52,472 nt of DNA from assembly GCA_015233825.1 (NCBI GenBank), contig JADGIS010000002.1, positions 1-52,472 on the forward strand. Reading direction: 5' to 3'. Numbering within the stretch: position 1 is the first letter of the stretch; each line of letters begins with the position of its first letter. Below the pieces are notes generated by a model that worked only from the letters and a program-made list of their open reading frames with translations, searched no databases and was not told the DNA's origin. Position numbers and translations under genes: made by a program. This document shows, in pieces, positions 25,684 to 35,397 of this stretch. This DNA is from Erysipelotrichaceae bacterium RD49. Its GTDB lineage: Bacteria > Bacillota_I > Bacilli_A > Erysipelotrichales > Erysipelotrichaceae.

Positions 25684-28305
25684 CTACGCTTGTCGGGCTT
25701 TCATTTGAGTAAGCGAAATTTCGGTCTGTGCTTTGAGTGCTTTATTCTTTTCGAGTTTTGCCTTTTCCTGATCAATCTTGGCCTGCGGTGCTTTATTGAC
25801 AAATCCAGGATTGGACAGCATCTTTTCACCCCGTGCTACTTCTTTTTGCAGATGGGCAATTTCTTTTTCCATTTTGGCAATTTCGGCTTCAACATCAACC
25901 AGATCCGCCATAGCTGCATTGAGCTTGAAGCCTTCCAGATCGCGTACCAGCAGGTCTTCGCTTTCCAGGCGGTCAACCAGAGAAATTTTGGCCATGCCCT
26001 CTAACAAGGCCTTGCCCTCATTGGTCAGGCTGTAAGGATTCCCTTCGTTGTCCGTTAATAAGAGATTGATCTTTTCTTTAGGTTTTAAGCCATATTGTGT
26101 CTTGATTTCACGAACGGTTTCAATACCACGCAAAATCAAGTTCATATCGGCAACCGCCTTTTTTGAGATTTCCAGTTCCGGCACTTTTGGCCATTCTTCC
26201 AAGTTGATGCTTTCCTTGCCTAAGTTCAAAGCTGTGTAAATATGCTCCGTCACAAAGGGCATGAATGGTGAAAGCAGAATCAGGATCGATTTTAAAACAT
26301 AAACCAGAACAGCAATCGTATTTGAGCGGACTTCCTCATTGGAAGAATTCAAAGCAGCTTTGGACAGCTCAATATACCAGGAGCAGAAATCATCCCAGAC
26401 AAAGCTGTACAATTCGTTGCCAACCATCGCCAGTTCGTAGCGGTCGAGGTTTTTGGTTACATTTTGGATTGTTTCATCCAAGCGGCTTAAAATCCACATG
26501 TCCGCTTCGGAGAGTTTGCCAAAGTCAGGCTGGTAGGTATGGCTTTCTTCCATCTGCATCTGCACATAGCGAGCTGCATTCCAGATCTTGTTGATAAAGT
26601 TCCAGCTCGAATCCAGCTTGGTTTCATCAAAGCGCAGATCCATGCCAGGCGCGGAATTGGTCGTTAAGAAGAAGCGCAGAGCATCCGCCCCTTTGCTGTT
26701 GATGACGTCGATTGGATCGACCCCGTTGCCTAACGATTTGGACATCTTGCGGCCTTGCGAATCCCGGATCAATCCATGAATCAATACCTCCTTAAACGGG
26801 CGGTTATTGGTCATATGACGGCCCTGGAAAGCCATGCGGGCAACCCAGAAGAAGATGATATCGTAACCAGTTACCATCACATCGGTTGGATAATAGCGTT
26901 TGTAGTCGTCGGTGATTTCCGGCCAGCCTAATGTCGAGAACGGCCATAAAGCCGAAGAGAACCAGGTATCGAGCACATCTTCATCCTGAACCCAGTTTTC
27001 AATATCCTCTGGCGCGGTTTCACCCACGTAGATTTCACCGGTTTCTTTATGGAACCAGGCGGGGATCCGATGGCCCCACCACAGCTGCCGGGAAATACAC
27101 CAGTCTTCAATATTTTCCAGCCATTGATTGAAAGTATGTTCAAAGCGAGGCGGGATAAAGGCAATATGCTCATCGGTTTTCTGGGCATCCAATACAGCCC
27201 GGGCCAGTGGTTTCATGCGGACAAACCATTGTTTGGACAGATAAGGTTCGGCAATAACCCCGGTGCGTTCAGAATGGCCGACATTATGCGGATGGTCTTC
27301 GATGTGATCGACAACACCTGCTTCTTCAAAGTCTTTCAATAAGGCTTCGCGGCATTCAAAGCGGTCCATCCCTGCATATTTATGAGCCAGCTCGTTCATC
27401 GTGCCGTCTGGATTCATGCAGATCGGCATTTTCAAGCCATATTTTTTAGCCAATTCAAAGTCGTTAGGGTCATGGGCAGGTGTACATTTCATAACGGCTG
27501 TTCCAAAGTCCATATCGATATAAGAATCAGCCATAATCGGCAGGGATTCCCCATTCGCCGGGTTAATCGCATGCAGGCCGACAATCTCTTTATAGCGTTC
27601 ATCCTCTGGATGGACGAAGATAGCCTGGTCGGCAAACATCGTTTCCGGACGAGTTGTGGCGATGATCAGCTCTTTCCCGGTTTCTTCAACGATGTATTTG
27701 AAATAGTACATCTTGCCTGGAATTTCTTTATAAATAACTTCAATGTTGGACAGTGCCGTTTTGGCCTGCGGGTCCCAGTTGATGATGCGTTCACCCTGGT
27801 AAATCAAACCTTCGTTGTATAAGGTGCAAAAAACTTTATTGACGGCGCGGTTCAATCCTTCATCGAGCGTAAAGCGTTCGCGGGTGTAATCGAGTGAGAG
27901 CCCCATCGTTGCCCATTGTTTGCGGATAAAATCAGAATATTCACCTTTCCACTCCCAGGCGCGCTTCAAAAAGGCTTCCCGGCCTAAATCATAGCGGGAA
28001 ATGCCTTCAGACTGCAGTCTGGCATCGACTTTGGCTTGCGTAGCAATACCTGCATGATCCATGCCTGGCAGATAGAGAACGTCATAGCCGCGCAGTCTTT
28101 TATAGCGGGACAGAATATCCTGAAGAGTATTGTCCCAGGCATGCCCCAAATGCAGTTTTCCCGTTACGTTGGGTGGTGGAATCACGATGGTAAATGGAAT
28201 TTTGGACTGATCTCCTGCTGTGAAGTAGCCCTTATCAATCCAGTTCTGATACGTTTCTGGTGTCTCGACCAGCTTATGATCATACTTTTTGGAGAGTTCT
28301 TGCAT
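25684..28305 (-). CDS. valS: valyl-tRNA synthetase
   Basis: An 873-residue class I aminoacyl-tRNA synthetase that charges tRNA-Val. The ATP-binding HIGH motif appears as HLGH in PPPNVTGKLHLGHAWDNTL (residues about 44-60), and the KMSKS loop in GRKMSKSLGNGVDP. The CP1 editing domain (about 190-340), anticodon-binding helical domain (about 600-750) and the C-terminal coiled-coil tRNA-binding arm (about 805-873, Lys/Glu-rich) are all present. AAGGA lies seven bases before the ATG. A T-box leader with a Val specifier precedes it, so expression should rise when uncharged tRNA-Val accumulates. Confidence 0.98.
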   Translation of the reverse strand: MQELSKKYDHKLVETPETYQNWIDKGYFTAGDQSKIPFTIVIPPPNVTGKLHLGHAWDNTLQDILSRYKRLRGYDVLYLPGMDHAGIATQAKVDARLQSEGISRYDLGREAFLKRAWEWKGEYSDFIRKQWATMGLSLDYTRERFTLDEGLNRAVNKVFCTLYNEGLIYQGERIINWDPQAKTALSNIEVIYKEIPGKMYYFKYIVEETGKELIIATTRPETMFADQAIFVHPEDERYKEIVGLHAINPANGESLPIMADSYIDMDFGTAVMKCTPAHDPNDFELAKKYGLKMPICMNPDGTMNELAHKYAGMDRFECREALLKDFEEAGVVDHIEDHPHNVGHSERTGVIAEPYLSKQWFVRMKPLARAVLDAQKTDEHIAFIPPRFEHTFNQWLENIEDWCISRQLWWGHRIPAWFHKETGEIYVGETAPEDIENWVQDEDVLDTWFSSALWPFSTLGWPEITDDYKRYYPTDVMVTGYDIIFFWVARMAFQGRHMTNNRPFKEVLIHGLIRDSQGRKMSKSLGNGVDPIDVINSKGADALRFFLTTNSAPGMDLRFDETKLDSSWNFINKIWNAARYVQMQMEESHTYQPDFGKLSEADMWILSRLDETIQNVTKNLDRYELAMVGNELYSFVWDDFCSWYIELSKAALNSSNEEVRSNTIAVLVYVLKSILILLSPFMPFVTEHIYTALNLGKESINLEEWPKVPELEISKKAVADMNLILRGIETVREIKTQYGLKPKEKINLLLTDNEGNPYSLTNEGKALLEGMAKISLVDRLESEDLLVRDLEGFKLNAAMADLVDVEAEIAKMEKEIAHLQKEVARGEKMLSNPGFVNKAPQAKIDQEKAKLEKNKALKAQTEISLTQMKARQA

Positions 28306-28374
28306 AAAAATCCTTTCTTGAAAAATAGCAATGGAACTTGATGGCAGCGCTGCATCTCAGTCAAGAGCGGAAAA

Positions 28375-28655
28375 TAAAAAAGGGTTTTTCATCCTGATCT
28401 AGGACGAGAAACCCGCGGTGCCACCTAACTTGCTTTCAGTCCCGCTTTTTTCTGCTGCTCCGTCTCTTTTTAATGACAGGGCAAGGGTTGTACACTTGCG
28501 GGCTGAAAACCTCTTCGCTTAACGCTGCGTCGGCGTCAACTTCTACTTCATTCAAAGCCGCTGCTCCCAGACTACCTTCCCTGTTCTTTCTGGTTTCCTT
28601 GCACCAACCGGAAACTCTCTGCTGTCTAAATCCAGGTACTCCTTCTGTTCCTTGC
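28375..28655 (-). promoter_or_regulatory. T-box leader of valS (specifier GUA)
   Basis: The T-box bulge sequence AGGTGGCACCGCGG lies at 28413-28426. The terminator stem (28382-28394 with 28402-28414) is followed by T residues on the minus strand. In stem I, CCUG/CAGG above and CAGA/UCUG below frame a loop whose 3' strand reads GAAG-GUA-G. The codon at 28573-28575 (GUA, Val) is in the specifier position, with a purine after it. An AGAGAG motif and distal hairpin GTTTCC/GGAAAC are also visible. Confidence 0.92.
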
Positions 28656-29070
28656 ATTTATGTTCAGTTTAATCATTTTCTTTCAAAACTCAAGAATCGC
28701 GCTGGTTTGAGGGCAAAAAGTATCTCTGATTTGAACATTTCATTGGGCTGTCTTCTCATTTGAGCCAAATTATGAGTCAAGCAACTGATAGCCCGTAGTT
28801 TTTATCCATGCGGATTGGTTTTTAGATGGCTCTGGACTCATCCAGCCAGAGACTGACGAACAGAATGGCAATCTTTCAGTGCTATTTTTCCTTGCCTGAA
28901 CCGATTATCGGCTCGACAGCCATTTTGATTGATCCTCTAGCGCAGACATTTCCATTTTGCTTGAGTTTCGGCTATTTTTCCGCTCTCTTTTTCAGACATT
29001 TTCTTTCTTTTCGATCTACTCGGTATACTCATTAACAGTCAATTCTGAATTGAAAAGAGAAAGGATCTAT
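28656..29070. other. intergenic region between the divergent valS leader and NSS transporter
   Basis: About 415 bases with the two divergent promoters. On the minus strand TTGAGT and TTGAAA boxes near 28680-28695 could serve valS, but the -10 is ambiguous. No gene was recognised. Confidence 0.45.
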
Positions 29071-30435
29071 ATGCAGCGAGAAAAACTCGGCTCCCGTTTG
29101 GGCTTCATTCTGCTTTCAGCGGGATGTGCCATTGGGATTGGCAACGTCTGGAAGTTTCCATATGTAGCGGGCCAAAATGGTGGAGCCATCTTCATTTTGA
29201 TTTACCTCTTCTTTCTGGTCATCCTTGGACTGCCGGTTATGACCATGGAATTTGCGATCGGGCGGGCAGCCCAGAAAAGTCCAGCCTCCATCTATAAAAC
29301 CTTAGAGCCGCCAAAGACCAAGTGGCATTATCATACTTGGTTTGCAATTGCGGGCAACTATTTGCTGATGATGTTTTATACAACCGTCGCCGGCTGGATG
29401 CTGAAATATTTTGTCGATACGCTGATCGGCCGGTTTGAGGGCTTGAATCCAGAGGGCGTGGCCACCCAGTTCAGCGCTACGCTTGCCGATCCCATCAGTG
29501 AAGTTGGCTATATGGCCATAGTTGTTGGAGTTGGTTTTGCGATCTGTGCCATCGGCTTACAAAACGGCCTGGAGCGCATTACCAAAGTCATGATGACAGC
29601 GTTGCTGGTGCTGATGGTCGTGTTAGCCGGCAACTCCTTATTTTTAGAAGGGGCGGATGAAGGACTTCGCTATTTCCTGCTGCCCGACTGGAACCGCTTT
29701 TTAGAAATCGGCCCAATGAATGTCATTGTAGCCGCGATGAACCAGGCCTTCTTTACCTTGTCACTTGGCATCGGGGCGATGGCTATCTTTGGTTCCTATA
29801 TTGATAAAGACCGTGCTTTGCTTGGTGAATCGTTGAACATCTCCCTGCTGGATACTCTGGTAGCCATCTGTGCAGGTTTGATTATTATCCCCGCCTGCTT
29901 TGCATTTAAAGTGGACGTCACCTCCGGTCCCAGCCTGATCTTTATTACCCTGCCAAACATCTTTAACCAGATGCCATTAGGCCGGTTATGGGGAAGCTTG
30001 TTTTTCTTGTTTATGACCTTTGCAGCTTTTTCCACCGTCCTGGCCGTCTTTGAAAATATTCTGGCTTCCTGCATGGACGCTTTTGGCTGGAGCCGCAAAA
30101 AAGCGTGCCTGATCAATGCCATCCTGGTCTTCCTTCTTTCTCTTCCCTGCGCACTGGGGTACAACATCTTAGCTGGTATTCAGCCGCTGGGCGAAGGCAG
30201 TGCGATTTTGGATTTTGAAGACTTTTTGGTCTCGAATATCCTGCTTCCTGGCGGGTCGCTGATCTTTGTTTTATTCTGTACCTCCAAGCTTGGCTGGGGC
30301 TGGAAAAGCTTCACGAAAGAAGCCAATATGGGTAAGGGCTTAAAAGTGCCGGACTGGATTCATCCCTATTGCAAGTATGTTCTGCCCTTAGTCATCGCGG
30401 TGATTTTGGTCATCGGTCTGCTTCCCAAATCTTAA
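29071..30435 (+). CDS. sodium-dependent amino-acid transporter, NSS family
   Basis: A 454-residue integral membrane protein of the neurotransmitter:sodium symporter family (LeuT/MhsT-like), which imports amino acids with Na+. The family hallmark is at the N terminus: GSRLGFILLSAGCAIGIGNVWKFPYVAGQNGGAIFI is spread over residues 6-41, giving the unwound TM1 and its Na+ and substrate sites. About 11 hydrophobic segments follow, including the TM6 region NQAFFTLSLGIGAMAIFGSY and TM8 region FAAFSTVLAVFENIL. Start set at ATG 29071, with AGAAAGGA seven bases before it; the longer open frame upstream is untranslated leader. The adjacent downstream aminotransferase gene hints at amino-acid use, but a terminator separates them. 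Confidence 0.93.
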   Translation: MQREKLGSRLGFILLSAGCAIGIGNVWKFPYVAGQNGGAIFILIYLFFLVILGLPVMTMEFAIGRAAQKSPASIYKTLEPPKTKWHYHTWFAIAGNYLLMMFYTTVAGWMLKYFVDTLIGRFEGLNPEGVATQFSATLADPISEVGYMAIVVGVGFAICAIGLQNGLERITKVMMTALLVLMVVLAGNSLFLEGADEGLRYFLLPDWNRFLEIGPMNVIVAAMNQAFFTLSLGIGAMAIFGSYIDKDRALLGESLNISLLDTLVAICAGLIIIPACFAFKVDVTSGPSLIFITLPNIFNQMPLGRLWGSLFFLFMTFAAFSTVLAVFENILASCMDAFGWSRKKACLINAILVFLLSLPCALGYNILAGIQPLGEGSAILDFEDFLVSNILLPGGSLIFVLFCTSKLGWGWKSFTKEANMGKGLKVPDWIHPYCKYVLPLVIAVILVIGLLPKS

Positions 30436-30440
30436 ACACC

Positions 30441-30466
30441 AGAGAACCTTCGGGTTCTCTTTTATT
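30441..30466 (+). terminator. terminator after the NSS transporter
   Basis: AGAGAACC (30441-30448) pairs with GGTTCTCT (30453-30460) around a stable TTCG tetraloop; T-rich tail. Confidence 0.9.
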
Positions 30467-30676
30467 TTTTGGATGACCGAGTCAAAAATTTGAACATGCC
30501 TGATAAACGCTTGAATGCTGGCCTTAAACAGGCAAAATGTCAGCGAATGGAGAAAAAATAAAAGATTTGATTCAAGAACCGGTCGGTTTTCAATCCCCTT
30601 TGAGAAATAGCATTATAATACCTAAGAATTTTTCAAGTTGAATTCCATCCGTAAATAAAGAAAGTCAGGTATTTGT

Positions 30677-31846
30677 ATGAAATATGCTGCTCAACGTGTC
30701 AACAACATCAACGCGCCTTCTTTTTCTGATCTGGCCGCCTCGAAAACGGCCTATACCAACCGTACCGGTAAAGCGGTCATCGACTTTTCAGTCGGCTCTT
30801 CGAATATTCCACCCTGTCAGGAAGTCAAAGAGGCGATCGCTCAAGCTGCTTTAACTGACGAAAACTATCAATATACGCTTCAGCCCTCCAAAGCGATTTT
30901 AAAAGCTGTGCAGGACTGGTATTTAAACCGCTATAGTGTAGAACTCAGAGAGGAAGAAATTTTCCCTTTGAAAGGATCGCAGGAAGCTTTAAGCCATCTT
31001 CCGATGGCTTTATTGGATCCAGGCGATTTAATGCTGATTCCTGATCCCTGCTATCCGATTTACCGCACAGCACCCCTCCTTGCCGGAGCCGAAACGTACT
31101 TTATGCCGATGCGTAAAGAAAACAACTATCTCATTGACTTTGATGAAATCCCCAAAGATGTAGCCAAGAAAGCCAAGTTAATGCTTGTTTCCTACCCTTC
31201 CAACCCAACGGGAGCGATTGCAGGGGACGACTTTTATGAAAAGCTGATCGATTTTGCGACCAAAAATGAGATTCTAGTCATTCACGATAATGCCTACAGT
31301 GAATTGATCTTCAATGGCGAGCCTGGCCGCAGCTTTCTTTCCTATCCGGGGGCCAAAGAAATCGGTGTTGAACTCAACTCATTCTCTAAATCCTATTCAA
31401 TGGGTGGGGCTAGAATGGCTGTTTTAGTTGGTAATGCTGATCTGGTCGCTCCCTATTCCAAATTGATGAATACGATTGATTTCCAAAGCTTTGGTCCTGT
31501 TCATGCTGGTGCTATCGCCGCTTTAACGAAATCCGGTGACTTTGTAGCGTCCGTTCGCAACGAATACAAGCGCCGGGCTGACTTTCTGATCGATCAGTTT
31601 GCGAAAGCTGGCTGGCAGATTGATCCGGTAAAAGCGACCATGTTTGTCTGGGCCCAGATTCCTGATGGTTACGCCGATTCCTCTGAATTTATGAACGTGC
31701 TGTTAGAAAAGACAGGTGTCTTGACCAATCCTGGAACCAGCTTTGGCAAAGAAGGCGAACGGTTTGTGCGCTTAGCTTTAGTTCGCAGCGACGAAGAAGT
31801 GGCGGAAGCCGCTACGCGGATCGCTAAGTCCGGCTTATTTGCCTAA
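30677..31846 (+). CDS. class I/II PLP-dependent aminotransferase
   Basis: A 389-residue aminotransferase of fold type I using pyridoxal phosphate. The Schiff-base Lys is in ELNSFSKSYSMGGARMA. Other cofactor contacts are in VSYPSNPTGA (Asn), IHDNAYSELIFNGEP (Asp and Tyr) and the C-terminal FVRLALV Arg. The sequence is closest in feel to the aspartate/LL-diaminopimelate aminotransferase group, but substrate cannot be fixed from motifs alone. A TATAAT at 30614-30619 may be the -10 of its promoter; no good -35 was seen. The ribosome binding site is weak (TCAGG). Confidence 0.9.
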   Translation: MKYAAQRVNNINAPSFSDLAASKTAYTNRTGKAVIDFSVGSSNIPPCQEVKEAIAQAALTDENYQYTLQPSKAILKAVQDWYLNRYSVELREEEIFPLKGSQEALSHLPMALLDPGDLMLIPDPCYPIYRTAPLLAGAETYFMPMRKENNYLIDFDEIPKDVAKKAKLMLVSYPSNPTGAIAGDDFYEKLIDFATKNEILVIHDNAYSELIFNGEPGRSFLSYPGAKEIGVELNSFSKSYSMGGARMAVLVGNADLVAPYSKLMNTIDFQSFGPVHAGAIAALTKSGDFVASVRNEYKRRADFLIDQFAKAGWQIDPVKATMFVWAQIPDGYADSSEFMNVLLEKTGVLTNPGTSFGKEGERFVRLALVRSDEEVAEAATRIAKSGLFA

Positions 31847-32000
31847 CCAACCCATCGAAAAAGACGAAAAATTATTGTGCCGAATCTGCTCTTTGTAAAG
31901 GAGATCTGACATCCAAGCCATGTCTTTAGTACGGAGACCCGTAAAAACAGCCGAAATCATTCAAAACGATCCATTGTCAAAGCATCAAAAATAGATAAAA

Positions 32001-32047
32001 AAAGACCCAGCTTCATATCCCTTGTGTCTACAGGAAGCTGGGTCTTT
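32001..32047. terminator. long hairpin terminator, probably end of the trpXYZ transcript
   Basis: A perfect 14-bp stem (AAAGACCCAGCTTC at 32001-32014 with GAAGCTGGGTCTTT at 32034-32047) and a 19-base loop. On the minus strand it is followed by seven T, so it best fits transcripts coming leftward from the ABC operon. It could also act on the plus strand for the aminotransferase. Confidence 0.7.
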
Positions 32048-32464
32048 CAAAGTGGTGTTAAACGAAATGAACGTTTTGGTTTCGAAATAGGATTAGAAGG
32101 CAGATTTCATCCGTACATTAGAATAAAATCCATCAATCTTTTGAACAAGCAGAATCCTGGCGGATTGAATTCAATGAGCAAAGCCGGCTTCAGCTTGACC
32201 TTTCCCTCTGCTTTCTGGAATCTGCTTCTGACAATTGACTCAACGCAGTCGACGAAACAGCAAGTTGTTTTGGGTCTCATTTTTCTAAAGGACTTGTCCT
32301 TTCAATCGGGCTGTAAGGCAGATTTAAAAAGACTCTGCGTTCGCCGCTGTCTTTAACCACCTGTCAGTCATTTTTACTAGAAAACTGGCTTGATTCAAAA
32401 GTAAGGTAAATCAGTCTTGTAAAGAGTTCTATTCAACTGCTTTTTCATTGGATCGAAACCGCAA
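32048..32464. other. intergenic stretch, no gene recognised
   Basis: About 417 bases between the hairpin and the stop codon of the ABC ATPase gene. An open frame on the plus strand (32024-32356) overlaps the terminator, lacks a ribosome binding site and resembles nothing known to me. Confidence 0.45.
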
Positions 32465-33214
32465 TCAAACATCGTAGCAGTGAATTAAATCTTCTAAGGT
32501 GAGTTTCTGCTTTTCTTCGCCTTTAAAATCATGGGTGATCTTCCCATCCTGGAAGATCAATAAGCGGTCCCCATTCTCCAAAGCATCTTTCAAGTTATGG
32601 GTAATCATCAAAGCAGTGATCTGATTGCGGGCAATCAGCTTATTGGTCACTTCCAAAATCTTTTTGGCACTGACTGGATCCAAGGCAGCGGTATGTTCAT
32701 CCAATAAAAGCAGTTTGGGTGGATTGGCGACAGCCATCATGAGGGCAACCGCCTGGCGCTGTCCACCAGAAAGCAGACCGATCGGGGTTTTCAGCCGGTC
32801 CTCAAGCCCCATATCCAGCTCAGAGAGAATTTCTTTGAAAAGCTTTTCTTCTTTTTTGCGAACAGCAATCGCAAATGGCGAACGATTTGAAGAAATTGCC
32901 AGTCCCATATTTTCTTCGACAGTCATATGAGGGGCCGTTCCTTGAGAGGGATCCTGAAAGAGCCGGCCAAGAGTGCGGCTGCGAACATGTTCCGGCTGGT
33001 CGGTGATATCCTGGCCATCTAACAAAACGGTTCCTGATTTGACCTTGGCGCTTCCGGTAATGGTATTGAAAAAAGTTGACTTCCCTGCTCCATTGCTGCC
33101 TAAGATCGTCACAAATTCACCGGGATTGATGGTAACAGACACGTTATCGAGAGCTTTTTTTTCAAGGGTAGTTCCTTCGTTAAAAATGACGGTTACATCT
33201 TTAAGTTCAAGCAT
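32465..33214 (-). CDS. trpZ: ABC transporter ATP-binding protein (TrpZ-like)
   Basis: A 249-residue cytoplasmic ATPase that powers the importer encoded with the two upstream genes. It has Walker A GSNGAGKST (residues about 39-47), Q-loop LFQDPSQGTAPHM, signature LSGGQRQAVALMMA, Walker B LLLLDEHTAALDP and switch His in MITHNL. Its start overlaps the permease gene by eight bases, so translation is coupled. The gene symbol rests on the UGG-type T-box and the gene order; an importer for another amino acid or small molecule is possible. Confidence 0.8.
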   Translation of the reverse strand: MLELKDVTVIFNEGTTLEKKALDNVSVTINPGEFVTILGSNGAGKSTFFNTITGSAKVKSGTVLLDGQDITDQPEHVRSRTLGRLFQDPSQGTAPHMTVEENMGLAISSNRSPFAIAVRKKEEKLFKEILSELDMGLEDRLKTPIGLLSGGQRQAVALMMAVANPPKLLLLDEHTAALDPVSAKKILEVTNKLIARNQITALMITHNLKDALENGDRLLIFQDGKITHDFKGEEKQKLTLEDLIHCYDV

Positions 33215-34097
33215 TTTTCTTCCGTCCTTTCACGAGTTTCTGATCTTTCATCAGTTTCTGGATATAGGGAATGGAAATCGTGATCGCAACCAGGATTGAA
33301 GAAACCAAGTTCATATCGGCTGCCGCAAAACCAAGTCGTAAAGCCAGAGTGTACAGGATTCGATACAGCACCGCACCGACTGCGGCTGCAACCAGGCCCA
33401 TTCCAATATTCTTTGGTCTTAAAATCGCTTCACCGATAATGATGCCGGCAAGACCTAAAACCAGCATGCCTGTTCCGCCAGAAATATCGGCGAAGTTTTG
33501 AAACTGGGCCAATAGAGCGCCCGATAAGCCGACTAACGCATTGGAAAGAGCCAGGCCGAGAAATTTCATGTTATCCACGTTGATGGATGATGATTTAACC
33601 ATCATTTCGTTATCGCCGCTGGCCCGAAGCATCAGACCTAAATTGGTTTTAAAGAAGAAATACAACAGACCGATGATGACAATCACAATTGTCAGCAGAA
33701 CAAACAACCGGGTATCTGGATTGGATAAAATCGTCTGGGCTGGTTTGCCGCCAACGAATAAGTTGACAGTTGGAGAGTTATTCATAATGCGCAGGTTGAT
33801 GGAATACAAACCCGTCATCGTCAAAATTCCCGCCAGCAAAGGCTGGATCTTCATTTTTGTCTGTAAAAACGCGGTTGCAACACCACACAGGGCCCCGGCT
33901 AAAAGACTGGCCAGCAAGCCAAGATTTGGCATGCCTTGTAAAGTAAGCATGGCGCAGACCGCGGCACCGGTCACAAAAGAGCCATCAACCGTTAAGTCTG
34001 GAGAGTCCATCACATTGACGGTGATGTATTCGCCAATCGACAGCACAGCGAAAATCAAACCGAGCTGGATGGCATTTAAGAGTATGGTTCCGTTCAT
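33207..34097 (-). CDS. trpY: ABC transporter permease (TrpY-like)
   Basis: A 296-residue membrane permease of the branched-chain-amino-acid/BPD_transp_2 type, with about eight to nine hydrophobic segments beginning at residue 5. The early motif VMDSPDLTVDGSFVTGAAV and the EAA-like cytoplasmic loop around LGLMLRASGDNEMMVKSSSI are typical of permeases paired with PF04392-type binding proteins. AAAGGA lies before the ATG. It is separated from the binding-protein gene by a 189-base gap containing a terminator-like hairpin and overlaps the ATPase gene. Confidence 0.82.
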   Translation of the reverse strand: MNGTILLNAIQLGLIFAVLSIGEYITVNVMDSPDLTVDGSFVTGAAVCAMLTLQGMPNLGLLASLLAGALCGVATAFLQTKMKIQPLLAGILTMTGLYSINLRIMNNSPTVNLFVGGKPAQTILSNPDTRLFVLLTIVIVIIGLLYFFFKTNLGLMLRASGDNEMMVKSSSINVDNMKFLGLALSNALVGLSGALLAQFQNFADISGGTGMLVLGLAGIIIGEAILRPKNIGMGLVAAAVGAVLYRILYTLALRLGFAAADMNLVSSILVAITISIPYIQKLMKDQKLVKGRKKNA

Positions 34098-34228
34098 AAA
34101 ATCCTTTCTATTTCATTGGCCGGCAGACAAACTGCAGCCAGATCCAGTTTCAGGTCAAACAAGATCATCCCTTTAATTTCAAGAAAGGCAGCCGACCTTT
34201 TCAAGCAGTTGTGCCGGCTGTCTTTCTT

Positions 34229-34260
34229 GAAAAAGCGGTGAATCCGCAGAATCACCGCTT
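34229..34260 (-). terminator. intercistronic terminator between trpX and trpY
   Basis: AAGCGGTGA (34233-34241) pairs with TCACCGCTT (34252-34260) around a 10-base loop, followed by five T on the minus strand. Partial termination here would give more binding protein than permease. Confidence 0.75.
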
Positions 34261-34286
34261 GATGCCAGTGGTTCAATTCTGGCGGT

Positions 34287-35354
34287 TTATTCAGTTGTTG
34301 TCACTTTAATCACGTTTTCGTCTTCTTCCAGGCTGGCTGGAACTTCCACTTTGGTTTTGCCTTTGGATTCTAAGTCTTTCAATACATCTTCGTTGATATA
34401 AACATTCAGATCATCTTTGAATACTTTAACTGGAAGCGTTGCTGGATTGGCGCCATTAAGAACATCAATTGTCATTCTGGCACTTTCACGACCGAGATCT
34501 TCATAGTTGATGCCGACTGTCGCAAAACCACCGGTTTCAACCATGGAATCGGCACCTACATAGTAAGGAACGCCAGCATCCCGTGCAACCTGTCCTAAAG
34601 AAACCATACCCGTTGCCACGGTGTTGTCATTAGGTGAGAACATCGCATCGACACTATTGGCCAGTTCAACAGCAGCTTGCTGCATCGTTGTGTTATCCGT
34701 TCCTGTTTTTTCCGTTACGGTTAAGCCTTTAGATTCGGCGTATTCTTTGAAGCGGCTGGTTGTCGCGACGGAGTTGGCTTCGCCTGGGTTATAAAGCATG
34801 CCGACAGTTTTGATATCCGGTGTCAGTTCAAGCATTAAATCGACGATTTCATCGACCTGGATTTCATCACTGGTGCCGGTGATGTTTCCTCCTGGTTCTT
34901 CTAAAGATTCAACCAGACCGGCCTCAACAGGATCGGAAACAGCTGAGAAGATCACAGGCGCTTGGTCCGCATAGTTTTGGGCGGACATTGCGGTTGGTGT
35001 TGCAATGGCGATGATCGCATCAACCCCATCAGTCGCATAGCCGGACATGATGGAATCTAAGTTGGATGTTTTGCCTGCCGCATTCTGGTAGTTAATTTTC
35101 AGGTTTTCGCCATCAACGTAGCCTTCCTTTTTGAATTCATCAAGCATGGCATCGCGGATGGTATTTAAAGAAGGGTGGTCCACCAGCTGAGCCAGGCCGA
35201 TGGAATAAACCGTTTCACTGGTTGATCCTGCTGCAGCTGTTGAAGATCCAGCAGATGAAGCCGAAGATGGACTGGAACTTGAAGAGCAGCCTGCAAGCAT
35301 GGCAGCAGCAGCCAGAACAGCGAGTGTTTTTCTGAAGTGATTCATGGTTTTCAT
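34287..35354 (-). CDS. trpX: ABC transporter substrate-binding lipoprotein (TrpX-like)
   Basis: A 355-residue lipoprotein that captures substrate outside the membrane for the TrpY/TrpZ importer. The signal peptide ends in the lipobox LAGC (MKTMNHFRKTLAVLAAAAML-AGC), followed by a Ser/Ala-rich linker, then the ABC_sub_bind fold (IGLAQLVDHPSLNTIRDAM ... VDAIIAIATPTAMSAQ ... IFSAVSDPVEAGLV ... GMLYNPGEANSV). Start set at ATG 35354 with AGGAGG just upstream; the longer open frame reads through the T-box leader and is not translated. A T-box with a UGG specifier controls it, indicating tryptophan uptake under tRNA-Trp starvation. Confidence 0.85.
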   Translation of the reverse strand: MKTMNHFRKTLAVLAAAAMLAGCSSSSSPSSASSAGSSTAAAGSTSETVYSIGLAQLVDHPSLNTIRDAMLDEFKKEGYVDGENLKINYQNAAGKTSNLDSIMSGYATDGVDAIIAIATPTAMSAQNYADQAPVIFSAVSDPVEAGLVESLEEPGGNITGTSDEIQVDEIVDLMLELTPDIKTVGMLYNPGEANSVATTSRFKEYAESKGLTVTEKTGTDNTTMQQAAVELANSVDAMFSPNDNTVATGMVSLGQVARDAGVPYYVGADSMVETGGFATVGINYEDLGRESARMTIDVLNGANPATLPVKVFKDDLNVYINEDVLKDLESKGKTKVEVPASLEEDENVIKVTTTE

Positions 35355-35397
35355 AACGTTTCCTCCTGATTTCTGATAGTCAACTTTGAGCAAGGCC

